NCBI GenBank assembly: GCA_003586115.2
Contig: QVOM02000001.1
Coordinates: 18,117,291-18,181,290, forward strand
Reading direction: 5' to 3'
Length of the DNA stretch: 64,000 nucleotides
From: Salvator merianae
Taxonomy: Eukaryota > Chordata > Lepidosauria > Squamata > Teiidae
The notes beneath the pieces were generated by a model. It worked only from the letters and a program-made list of their open reading frames with translations, was not told the origin of the DNA and did no database searches. Positions 23,874 through 34,518 of the stretch are shown piece after piece (positions within the stretch are counted from its first letter, which is position 1; each line of letters opens with the position of its first letter). The position numbers and the translations under genes were made by a program.

Positions 23874-24024
23874 CTAAAAAATCCTTTGCAGCCTTCACAG
23901 GTCATAGCATTAAAATGAAAGCCGGTAGCTTTGTCTCCACAAACACCACAGATACGGGGAATGTTCCTATCAAAGTCATTGGCTGGGTCGGGAAAAGTTG
24001 GGCACGGTACCATGGGTTCCATTT
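23874..24024 (-). CDS. VDR: VDR exon with internal start codons and first zinc finger
   Basis: This 151-nt exon begins AA, then ATG at 24022-24020, and encodes 49 residues plus two bases. It starts [13 protein letters not shown], then [20 protein letters not shown] and TCEGCKGFF. Zinc-binding cysteines are C25, C28, C42 and C45. The P-box EGCKG (43-47), which reads the DNA half-site, is intact. The acceptor is CTTACACAG and the donor is GTATGTG. Mammalian VDR starts at the equivalent Met (MEAMAAS in human), and this form is one residue longer. Positions 4-10 differ strongly from human, as is usual for the short A/B region. A second Met at position 4 (24013-24011) mirrors the two Met codons at human 1 and 4. 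The AA ahead of the ATG joins the G from the exon at 29665 to make Glu, so translation can also read through from upstream. Confidence 0.97.
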
Positions 24025-24352
24025 CTGTGTAAGAGAAAGAGAAGTCAGTGCTATCATAATATACTGCAGTCTAAAGTTACAATCTTAAAACATCAAGTAG
24101 ACTCTATAAAAGTTAGATAGAACTGATTTTTTCCCCCAATTTCTTCATGAATATTATATACAACAAAATGAGTGCATGTATAGGTTCTGATCACAGTACA
24201 ATTAAAAAAGAAATTCTGCTGCTAATTCTGCTTTCTTGTTTTCAGACACATCAGTATGCTAGAGGTAACCAACAGAGGAAATGATGCCAAGATGGTTCCA
24301 CTTTTTTTAAAGAAGGGAAATTAGATCAAGTTCTTTTATCCCTACAAACATA

Positions 24353-25025
24353 GGCTGTGGTCACACACATTGTTTAAGATGGTCTCAGGCAATCCCTAGA
24401 TCCCAGGGATCACACCCCAAAAAGCCCTTCTGACCTTTCTCCAAGCTTCCCCCGCACAATCCGATCTATCCAGTATTTGGATTATTCCAGCACTGAGACT
24501 GTTTTTTGTGCCATAGTCTGGTTATATTTTCAGGGTGTGATCAGGAGGACTACTGAGGGTAATACTGGGACTTTCCTGGGTGGGCAGAGGGAAGACTTCC
24601 CTTTCCCTCTTCAACCAATGCCTGACCTTGTGGGTGCTCCAGAGGGTTGATGTCTTTGTCCCTCAATACCTACTTGCCCCATGTCACCACCTGCTTCTTT
24701 TCCCTTTCTTTTTTTGGAGGATTACACTCAAGAAATGTGCACTTGTGTAATTCCACACATTCTGAGCCACAGGAGCATTCCCTGAAAAGCCAAAATTTGA
24801 GTGACAGGATTGCACCCAATCACAGAGAAGGAGGAGAAGGATGGGAGGGATGAAGAGGGAACAAGTACCCTATCCCTGGACCGAAACTGGGGCAATTGAA
24901 AAGTGTGCACAAAAAAAGACAAGCTGTGAGAGCACTAAATTAGATGGGGGTGATCAACACAATAATGGTCTAAGACCGCACTATGCCTTAAAACAGACCA
25001 ATCTGTTGTGGTGTGACCAGGCCCA
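24353..25025. mobile_element. Possible non-autonomous DNA transposon with short TIRs
   Basis: The left end reads GGCTGTGGTCACACACAT and the right end TGTGGTGTGACCAGGCCC, giving opposed GTCACAC termini about 670 bp apart. The interior has no coding content I recognise. The ends could match by chance, so confidence is low. Confidence 0.35.
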
Positions 25026-25550
25026 TAGTAAAAGAGTGGGACCATTGGACAGTCCTGTTTTTTTCCAGTTGCTTTGCAACAAAAAGATGGTTTCTGGAAT
25101 GTGAGATCGACAGTTGTACTATATGCTCATTTAACTTCCAGGCTCCACCTAGCAGATATAAATTATGAGGGTGACTCGCTTTGTAGAGTAAGGTTAAATC
25201 TGCAATTAAAAAAAAAAAAAAAAAGCTCAAAAGCAGCTTAGAGGTGGCATCTGCCAGACGCTAGGGTTTGCATTCCACCTTTAAAACACATTAATGGCCA
25301 AAAAATGCACTTTGAAAGTGCATTTTCTAGCCTTTAATGTGGATTAGTGGCAGGTTGGGAACACTAGTTTGTCACTGCTGCCACCTCTATCTAAACTGTT
25401 TTTGATTGTATGTAGATATGCACATATGTGCATGCTTGCCAGTAATTTCTCTGAAGCCACCTTCCTGTAAGTGCACTTCTTCCAAAGTAACTTCACTTCA
25501 GGGAGATAGTGAGGAGATCACGTTGGTGAGTAGGATGGATGAGACCTCTT

Positions 25551-26012
25551 GGCTACTTCTGCACGGTGCATGTTATCCTGTGCCATGTTAGGCCAACTAT
25601 GGGTCTGATCGAATGATCCGGCCCAAGATCTAAGGGGCAGCTAGCGGTGCGGGATGATTGTTCCCAGCCTCCAAAGTAGCTGACCGAGGCTGTTTTAGCT
25701 GGGTGCCCAGAAGCGGTCCCCTTCCAGGACTGCTTCCAGGAGTCCAGCAAAACGATGCCAGGCTCTGCATGCCAGGTAAATCTGAGCAACTATTCCATGC
25801 CATCTGCACATGAGTACAGCTGGGGAATGCGTGCGAGACTGCTACAAAGTAGTATCCCACTGGAGTGTGCTCTGGTACCATTTTCTTACCCCGTCCCACT
25901 TCAATAGGTACAGCCTCCCAGTAGACTGGTCTACAACGTGGACAAGGGATTTCCCAGGGGCTGCTGACCCAGGCTTGCAGTCTTGTGAGAATCCTACTCT
26001 TGAGTCTCTTTT
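25551..26012 (+). repeat. Dispersed GC-richer repeat family B, copy 1
   Basis: Shares its whole length with 47941-48405: TTCTGCAC start, TGTTATCC, GATC(C/A)GGCC, CCCAG(A)AG near the middle, AC(A)TGAGTA/CATGAGCATTG, TCCCACTGGAGTG, then GTAGACTGGTCTACAACGTGG and TTTCCCAGGGGCTGCT. Antisense and sense frames of 70-90 codons lie in it and are fossil or accidental. Confidence 0.75.
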
Positions 26013-26340
26013 AATCTAAGAACTGCATAGCTGGACGAGTTCTGAATACATAATTCTACTGTCGTCGCAAATAGTTAATGCCTGAGATAGGATTAAGCAA
26101 CATGTCATAGGTCTTGCTCTACAAAACATGCTGCAAGGGACAAGCATTTTAATATACTGAGAGTTTTTTTTTAAAAAAAAGTAGCAGATGAACTTAACTG
26201 AATCAACACACCATTTTCCACTTTAACTGGAAATTCAGACTTATCTCTGTTAAAGTATGAACTTCATGTGAATTCTCTGTTGGAAAGGCAAACATTGACA
26301 GTCTTTCCAAATAGGAAGTGCATCTATTAGTTATTATGTT

Positions 26341-26985
26341 AAAAAGCTAAGATCATGGCATCTGGTCCCATCACTACCTGGCAAATAGAGGGGGAAGAAA
26401 TGGAAGCAGAGTCAGATTATTTTTCTTCGGCCAAAGATCACTGCACACAGTGACTGCTGGCATGAAATTAAAAGACACTTGTTTCTTAGGAGAAAAGCTA
26501 TGACAAACCTGGTCAGCATATTAAAAAACAGAGACATCACCTTGCTGACAAAGGTCCACATAGGAAAAGCTATGGTCTTCTCAGCAGTAACATATGGCTC
26601 TGTCAGTTGGACCATAAGGAAGACTAGGTGCCAAAGAACTAATACTTTCAAATTATTGTGCTGGAGAAGACTTTTGAGAGTCCTTTGGACTTCAAGGAGA
26701 TCATATCAATCAATACTAAACGAAGTCAATCCTGACTGTTCACTGAACAACCAATACTTTGACCACATAATGAGATGACAGGATTCATTGGAAAAGACCC
26801 TGATGCTGGGAAAGATTGAAGGCAAAAGGAGAAGGGGACAGCAGAGGATAAGATAGACAGATAGTGTCATGGAAGCAACAAACAAGAGCTTGGGCAAACT
26901 TCCAGAGTAGAAGACAGAGGGACCTGGCACGCTGCAGTCCATGGAGTCATGAAGAGTTGGACATGACTTAGTAACTGAACAACAC
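26341..26985 (+). mobile_element. BovB (RTE-clade) LINE, 3' end
   Basis: The sequence follows the BovB 3' part closely: ATCATGGCATCTGGTCCCAT, CATGAAATTAAAAGAC, CAGAGACATCACCTTGCTGA, TTGGACCATAAGGAAG, TGGAGAAGACTTTTGAGAGT, TCATTGGAAAAGACCCTGAT. It ends in the diagnostic tail (TGCAGTCCATGGAGTCATGAAGAGTTGGACATGACT). A 99-codon remnant of the reverse-transcriptase C-terminal region is open at 26479-26778. BovB is common in squamates and ruminants, where it is held to have spread by horizontal transfer. This copy is 5'-truncated. Confidence 0.95.
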
Positions 26986-27667
26986 GCTTATACTAATCAG
27001 CAATGGCCTGTTAATTTCTGAATGTCTGTTTCCATTTAAAACTCTAAGCTTGATGCCTAAAAACAACACATGAACAATCAATCATGTTGTCTTTCCTATT
27101 ATATGAACAAATGTGTAAAGCAATGCTTATAGAGAAGGAAGAAGTATAGTACCACATCAATGACCAAGAGAGGGACTTTCCACAAAGTTTTTTTTATCCA
27201 AATTTACTTCTCTAATTAACCATGAAACTACTGCATTAGTTTGTATCAAAAATGGGGTTATCAGGCAGTAATTTAGTAGGTGGGAAGAAGCAATCTCTAC
27301 AACTGAGTAACTGAATCAAAATAGAGCATGAGGCATTAAAACCTTCAAAGACACAACTCTTTGACCGCTATCATACTTCTCCTTAAGATAGCTGCCACTA
27401 AACAAATAAATCTGCAATATAGAATTGTATTGCAAGGCTCAGACTATTTAGAGACATTCCTCAAGCACTGGCCTTGTTCAGTCCAAAGTATTCCTTCACA
27501 AAGGCCATTGCTACTAACTAGAGTTACAATTTATATAGTCCAAGAAGGCAGCTAAGTGATCTAGATTACATCAGCCTTTGCTAATACCTCAGAATTCAGC
27601 ACTCCTCAGAACTGATTAAGACCTTCTTAAAAACCAGCAGTAAAAATGTAAGCAGCTGACAAAAATC

Positions 27668-28568
27668 TACAGTACTGTGAAAAAATATTTCCCCTCCATC
27701 CTGATTTCTTCTGGTTTTGCTTATCACACTTAACTGTTTCCGATCTTCAAACAAAACTTAACATGGGACAAAGACAATCTGAGTAAATAAATACATAACA
27801 CGGCTTTCAAATGATCAATTCATTTAATGAAGGAGAGAGGTTATTTAATACTTATATCACCTATGTGAAAAAGAAATTGCCCCTTTAAATTTAATATCTG
27901 GTTGTGCCACCTTTAGTAGCAATACCTGCAGCCAAACACTTCCAATAACTGGAGATCAGTCTTTCACCTCACTGTGGAGGATGCAGAATTGCTGTCATTC
28001 AGCCTCAGTGGAGGGCCTTTTGAGAACGAACTGCCCATTTAAGATCCTGCCACAGCATCTTAATGGGGTTCAGGTCAGGACTTTTATTAGGCCACTCCAA
28101 GCCTGGTTCTGTCTTGTCTGATTGAACCTAATTATCAATTAAATTTGGTTCATTGGTTGAGAAACTAAGGAGGTAATTACTGTATCAAATGGGTAATATA
28201 GGTATTGGGTAACTTTTTTCTTTCAATAAATTAAATGATAATTTGAAAGTTGTATTTTGTGTTTACTCAGGTTGTCTTTAGCCCTTTCTGCACTCACCTA
28301 AGGTAAGTCAGGATCAGTGGGGCCTCTGGAGGGTGTTTTTCAGCAGCAAACTAAGGCAAGCCACTGAAAGAAGCCCCCAAGTAGTCCCAAACAGGGAGGC
28401 ATGCTTTCTGCATGCTACACAAGCCCTTAGTCTGAGTTAAGGGCCCATGAAGAAAACTCCTTTGTCTCATGTTGAATTTTGTTTGAAGATCTGAAACAAT
28501 TAAGTGTTACAAATATACAAAAATAGAAGAGATCAGGACAGAGGCAAATACTTTTTCACAGCACTATA
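27668..28568. mobile_element. Tc1/mariner-like DNA element with ~90-bp inverted termini
   Basis: The left terminus (27670-27757, CAGTACTGTGAAAAAATATT) and right terminus (28477-28566) are inverted copies through ...TCTTCAAACAAAA. TA lies at both outer edges (27668-27669 and 28567-28568), as expected for a TA target duplication. Inside, GGTTGTGCCACC, CATCTTAATGGGGTTCAGGT and AGGCCACTCCA match a widespread transposase-coding region on the opposite strand that I know from fish, frog and lizard elements. Most of the transposase is deleted. A segment at about 28280-28460 starting CCCTTTCTGCAC looks like a later insertion. Confidence 0.85.
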
Positions 28569-29664
28569 TAAAAGGTGCATAGGCCATGATAGATGATATT
28601 TTACTGAACCAGGACCCTGTGGGTATAGAATCTACAGGCAGACTACAGGATTATTTATTTTCTACTAGAAATAGAACCAAATACAATTAGAGTATTGTTG
28701 TCACTGTAGATGACTAGCAGCCCAATTTAGAAGTTCTGAGTACAAAACCCCTTCCGACTTGAGGTAAATTACCCATGTGTTGTAAAGATCAAATAAGTAA
28801 CTCAATGTTTAGATTCTAATGATAACTTTGAACTCGCTACAAGTCACCCTGTATGCGTGTTTTTTTGAGATGAGACTAATCTCATTAGAAACAAACACTG
28901 TGCTACATATTCAAACTTGGAACTCATCCTATCCGAGGAGCCTCAAGTCATCATAATTCTTTAACCCCTAGTTGCAAGACAAGACAAGAAGGGATGATAA
29001 AAAAAAAAAGCCCAGTAAAAGTGATTTAGGAATTAATGCAGTGATAAGCAAATGACAAATTTAAAAGGACCACAAAATCCAGTCCCCTATATCTTCTATC
29101 CCTACAGTCACACAACTATAACCCTTATTTCCTTAGCTGTCCTCCAAACTAAAGTGCACTTTGACATCAAACACTGTGATGCACCTTTTGGGGAAGTAGC
29201 AACTAAAAACCATCTTCTTGCCCCAAAGCACCTCCAGACTACTGGATGCTCTGTGGAATACATAGAAATACATATTTCCTGGTGGACAGTTTTCCTTGAA
29301 GTACTCTTGCATACCACAGCTGGGCAGGGGTATCACCACCACCAAAACCACCACTACTCCCACGCACATAGTTACAGAAGGAACTCTTAAATGTTCCTTT
29401 CTCCCTGCCTTCCTTCTCTGAAGAGCACTCTGTACCCCTTACCCCCCCCCATGAAACCCTCGCAGAAAGATCATATCAGTATATCAGGACAGACATCACT
29501 GATGAGAGGATCATCAAAGCAGCTGTATGTGTGCCTCAGAAAGAGCGTAGTTCAATTAAAAAAAACCCACACCATTTTCATCAAGTCACATCTTTCCTAC
29601 CTAGGATGATCCTGCCCATTACTATGCACATCAAAATATTTTGAAAGAAGATGAGGTACTTTAC

Positions 29665-29743
29665 CAACATCCAGGTCATTTGGTATACTCTGCCGGTATG
29701 AATCCCACGAGTTCTGAAACTGTGACATGGAGCTACCTGTGAT
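29665..29743 (-). CDS. VDR: VDR exon encoding the N-terminal extension (long form)
   Basis: The exon has acceptor TTTTTTTAG at 29744 and upward, and donor GTAAAGT at 29664. It holds ATG at 29728-29726 and encodes MSQFQNSWDSYRQS...PNDLDV plus one base, 21 codons in all. That base (G) and the AA that opens the exon at 24024 form Glu, so the frame runs into MEPM of the next exon, giving a 22-residue extension. As I recall chicken VDR, its long form starts MSELRGSWDEQQQS, which shares MS, SWD and QS at matching places. Chicken VDR is reported to use two in-frame starts in one mRNA. The frame is open from the exon's 5' edge (ITGSS precedes M), so translation could come from further upstream. With this exon, zinc-finger positions shift by 22 (first Cys at 47). 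Confidence 0.85.
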
Positions 29744-30467
29744 CTAAAAAAAGATAGGCATATGTGAATATATTATTTAAAAATATAACTCAACATCCAG
29801 CAGTTATTAAGAGAGTTCTAATTTAGTTGGGAATTCACTCTAGCTTTTAACTACCATCTACTGACGTAAGCAGCATACATTAAAAAGAGAGGCGTGGTGC
29901 CCTGCAAATAATTTGTCACACCCAGACAGGATTCACCAAACACAAGATGTTGGTTGGGAACAGCTTCCCGAAATTGCGTATCATCACCTCAGAGATGTCA
30001 AGAGATACTGCTGGTCCCATTGTACATAACAATCAGCAAGACACCATAAAATCTAGAATAATTTTCTAGAAGAAAATGTGTTTACTTCATGAAGGTCTTT
30101 AATATGGGATTAGATGAATTTCCTTGTTTTTTTTAAATACACAAGCTGCTTTGGAAGTCCCTGGTATACGACTACTCATGCCATTACTTGAGCTTGTTTT
30201 GAATTCTCCTGACACAGGTATTTCATGCATGGCTGCTCAGCTACAGTAAAGTAACATGTAAGTCCGTACTGACAATAGTAAGGTAGAATCATTCAGCTAT
30301 AATCTTATCTTTCTCTTTCTTATACATGCACATACATTCAACAGAAAGTACATCCCAAACATTTTAAAAATGCTATGTGGCAAATTTAAGCCTTTAAATT
30401 TGTAGTTTTGTCAAGACTTCACAATCATTCATTCACAGGACAGAGACGTTTTCACTCTTTTCTCTCT

Positions 30468-30660
30468 GTGGCTGAGTTCACACATAGCAAGCACATGCCT
30501 CCAAAGCGTCTTGTAGAGGGTAATATGTGGTTCTCGAGTTCTCATCCCATCTCTAATCCACCTTTTCTAGTATGTCATGTTCATGAGAGGAAAGAGAGGC
30601 AGACTGGCCTGTGAACGATACCACTGGCTAACCAGTTTGCCTCTAAGCCAAACTTTCCAA
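30468..30660 (+). repeat. Dispersed repeat family A, copy 2
   Basis: Same order of blocks as 1578-1757 and 56213-56390: GTTCACACATAGCAAGCACA, TCATCCCATCTCTAATCCAC, ATGTTCATGAGAGG, CAGACTGGCCTGTGAACGAT. This is the most complete of the three on the left side. Confidence 0.75.
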
Positions 30661-32937
30661 AAGCAGCATAGAAGTCAACCAGGATGTGCTTGAAACAAAA
30701 GAATGGCTATTTCTCAAGTCTCATGAACCTCCTTTTTTTTTTTTTAGAAAAATGAACAAAAAACAAAATTTGCATGTTAAACCAACAAAAAAACACCATT
30801 AAGCAGTGTTCAGTGGGACTATTCCCTACTGAACATACAACTTAGTGGTTTATGTCTATGCTGAAATCATACAGCTGCATTTAGGTAAGTCTGATAGGCA
30901 AACATGATGCGATAGTTACGTTCTAATTTAAACATATTGAAGCTGAATCTACCACCCCTCTCTGTTCAAGAATAGGCATCCAAATTGTACTTTTCATTCA
31001 TCCCACCAAAACGGCTAATTTCTAAACAGATACATTCAAAAAAAATCTTTGTACAGTCTCTCTCAGAAACACTTCTCACAGATTCTTCAAGCTTCAAGAA
31101 ACCACGGAATCCTCTTCTTTTGGAACTGAGCAACAGAAACATCTTATCTCAGTTACTGGTTAACAGAATCGTGATACTACACAATGCCCAAGCATTCCTC
31201 AATATAACATCAGGTATATGTGTGTTCATTTCTGAAGCTGGGATGTGAAACTTTACATTCATTAATTTTAAGTTGCAAATCAAAGCTACTGCTGGAATTC
31301 CTGCTGCTGGACCAGTTAAAACTTAAGCTATTCTTATTAATAACCATCCATATCAATGAATAATGTAAAAACCTGATAGATTATTGGACCATTATTCTTA
31401 ATTTCAGTCCTCTGTGGAGAGCCTCATTTGGAAACAACAGCACTGCTTGCACAACACACTATGTCTTAATGTATTTAGTTTGGTTATGATTTGGGTGAAC
31501 AAGTAAACCTAGCTCACATGCAATCTAGCCAGCAAATCGCAAAATAAAGTCATATAATCCCACCTTATTTTAACCATGACCTGGTTCTATGTTCAAACAT
31601 TGTGGCTTGATTTAACTACCATAGTGCACGTCAAAACTACAAAGAGACAAGACAACCCAGAAAAGAAATAAAGTTCTGGAGGAACAAATCACTGTGTGTT
31701 TACTTCTCTACACATCAGGTCACGATTTGTTAAAACAGCCATGGTTTAAAGTTATGTCTTGATGCAGCCAAGGATTCATCTCCTGAAGAGCTAACAAACA
31801 AATACATAAATTAACTCTTCATCTGACTGGCAACACTACAAAGTGGCTTGCATAAATACATCTTAACATCAGCGGTTACATTTTGAAAGCCTCCCATAAA
31901 TTTTGCTTTGATCTGGATTTTTTTTAAAGGCCCACAGATGTCAAAATTTGAAATCTGAGAGATCAATTTTCTAGTTCCAGAAAAGGCAGATTTTACAAAC
32001 ATCAACAACTGCTACTTCCTTTTACTGTTGCGAGACCTCCAGGACACTCCTTAGGCCAGGAGATATTTGGACATAGGCAGGTTTGCCCTGTTAACTTTTT
32101 GTTTTCTATCACAGGCAGAACAGATTGTTTAAGTAGATAATGGGCAGGTTCTTTGACCAAGGTCAAAGTTATCTCTAAAACCTTCAACTGAATTAACAAA
32201 ACAGCCCACCATTTCTTTTTTCGAGGTGTCTAAAATCTCTTCTATGTTGACTGGGTTAAAGTGAAACATATCATGAACCCATGTCCCGTATAGATTACAA
32301 TCCTTGTTTTTAATACTGAGGAACCTAATAGACAACCTCCAGCCCCCATCCTCACTTATTCCAGAGGTGTTCTCTGGAGGATCTGCTTCATGTGGAAACT
32401 TTAACAAGTGGACTGAAGAGAAGTAGGGCCTGGAATGATAAGGCCAGAGAGACACCTGGAAACTGAGTCAACAGTAAATCAATATGCCCTCTCACCCACC
32501 AACGTATAATTGACCGTTTCTGCTCTCACTTCCATTTTTTCTAACTTAGCAGAGGTCAAGGGACTAACTTTATTGTCTTAGTATTCAGTACATGTTGAAA
32601 AGATATAATTCAGCAACATATCTTGGCATAGTTGCAAAACTGCATTTAGGGCATTTCCTACATAAGTGTTGAAGACCAAGAAGATACATGGATCTTCCCT
32701 ACATACAATTATAATAATAGGATTAAAGTGGTGAGTAATACAGCTCTTAGATGGTTCTCAAAACTGAAGTAGCTACTATGGCTCCTGGAGATTTACAATT
32801 CCTTTAGGGAAAAGGTCACACTATTTCATCATGATTTGTTCTCGATGTAACAACTGGGAGACAAATCTCACTCTTCAGGGAATTACTTCTTCTGGTCTGC
32901 AACTGGAACCAGGATTAAATTAAACATTTCATTTACA

Positions 32938-33155
32938 GCAAGTTTTAGGCTGTTGTGTCATGGTCCATAGTTTGTCTGAGAACCTAAGCTTTCAGATATA
33001 GCTACAATATCCATCTTCAGAGGATTTGAATTCTGGAAGAGTCAAAAACAACTGATCAAGAAATCAAATCCTCTGAAGATGGATATTGCAGCTATATCCG
33101 AAAGCTTAGGTTCTCAGAAGAACTATGGAACATGGCACAACAGCCCCAAAACTGC
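32938..33155. repeat. Foldback (hairpin) MITE with ~95-bp arms
   Basis: The left arm runs from about 32938 to 33036 (GGCTGTTGTG...GAGGATTTGAATTC). The right arm runs from about 33061 to 33155 (AAATCAAATCCTC...CACAACAGCC). They are near-perfect inverted copies with a loop of about 25 bp. No coding content. The high arm identity suggests a relatively young insertion. Confidence 0.9.
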
Positions 33156-34435
33156 TACAAATGAGATTAAAACTGGCTGTGACAGCCTACATTCTGCCCA
33201 CATACAATATTACCTGGATTAACTGGCAATACCAGGGCCTTTCAGTACCATTTGTTTACTAGACTGATCCTGACTGAGAACAGAAATAATTATTATAACA
33301 TTATGTGGTAACAAAAATGATTACAATAAGCAAAATCAAAGAGCACAGTGGCATACGTCAAAACTGTATAGCATATATGTTTATATTTAGCAAGAATTTT
33401 AATCAGATTTAAATATTTGTACCACACCTTTCAACCCAAACTAGTACCCAAATGTGATGTACAGTAATTTCCAGTATAACCTAAGAACAGAAAAATAATA
33501 GGTACACACACACAGCTGTAAGTAAACATGCTAGAAGATTTAGCACAGCATTATCCTAGTCTCATATCTGTGGAACTTGGCATGGTCTGGATAACGCAGA
33601 CCCATCATCTATCTGCAGGCAGAACTGAAATGTAATTATTTTTATGTAGTTTTGCCTTGCTCTGAACATAGGAGATCTAATTTATGAGTAGTTCACTGTC
33701 TTTGATGTGTGACAGGATTTCATCAAGATTTTCATGCCAAACTAAACAGTCAACACGAAGAAAAAAGTTTTTTTTACACCTTATGAATAGCTATTAAGGA
33801 AGAAGCTAGTCTGGGGCAGCTTCTCACAGCAATGGGGATTGATCCAGACTAGAGCAACAATGAAACCTAGAGACAATTTATGTGGCCAGCCCTTCAAAAT
33901 AACCTAGTCCCAAATTATTGGTTATTAGTGTCAGAGGGTTTTTCCATTTCAAAAGTCATATAAACATACAATGAGGTTTTTTAACCATATAAATGCATAT
34001 GGGCCAGAGTTCGCTTGCTTAGTGTGGAAAGAATACTGAGTTTTTAAACAGCCTTCCTCACAGCACCTGTAGCTAAGAACCTAAGCTGTGCTGAAAAATG
34101 CCAAGCAAATGTAGCTGAATTATCAAACTGCTACGGTGAGAATTGTAGCCAATTTGAAAAGCACTTTTCATTCTTCGTGCGCCATTAAAGACGATGGATC
34201 ACAGGCATGTTGAGAGCTAGTCACAGCTATTTTCAAGCTTCTTGGAAGTCCCATATTCACTGAAGTTTGAAACTGTATATTTGGTATAAAAATCTCAACT
34301 ACAGTTTTTTGGAGCTGTAAATAAAGGTCTTTCATAATAACTTTACAGCAAACATTGCTGCTACAGATACATAGCTTCTTTCAGCTATGACTTCCCTGTA
34401 TGGCTTTCGGTAGCTCCGTATTTCTTTTATACTGG

Positions 34436-34518
34436 GGCCCTTTCCGCACTGGGCCTTATTCCAGGATATATCTCAGAACAGCATATTTACATGCCGCAGC
34501 CTGCACTAGGTCCCTAAG
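34436..34518 (+). repeat. Half copy of the CCCTTTCCGCACTGGGCC foldback family
   Basis: GGCCCTTTCCGCACTGGGCCTTATT, then CAGGATATA, ATTTACATGC and CTGCAC match one arm of the hairpin at 38704-38877. The opposite arm is missing or decayed. Confidence 0.6.

Larger units (their letters stand above)
24025..29664 (-). other. VDR: VDR intron between N-terminal extension exon and first zinc-finger exon
   Basis: A 5,640-bp intron with donor GTAAAGT at 29664-29658 and acceptor ACAG ending at 24025. It holds a possible TIR element (24353-25022), a GC-richer dispersed repeat (25551-26012), a BovB 3' end (26341-26985) and a Tc1/mariner-like element (27668-28568). A run of about 18 A lies at 25207-25224. 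I see nothing recognisable in 26985-27667 and 28569-29664. Confidence 0.88.
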
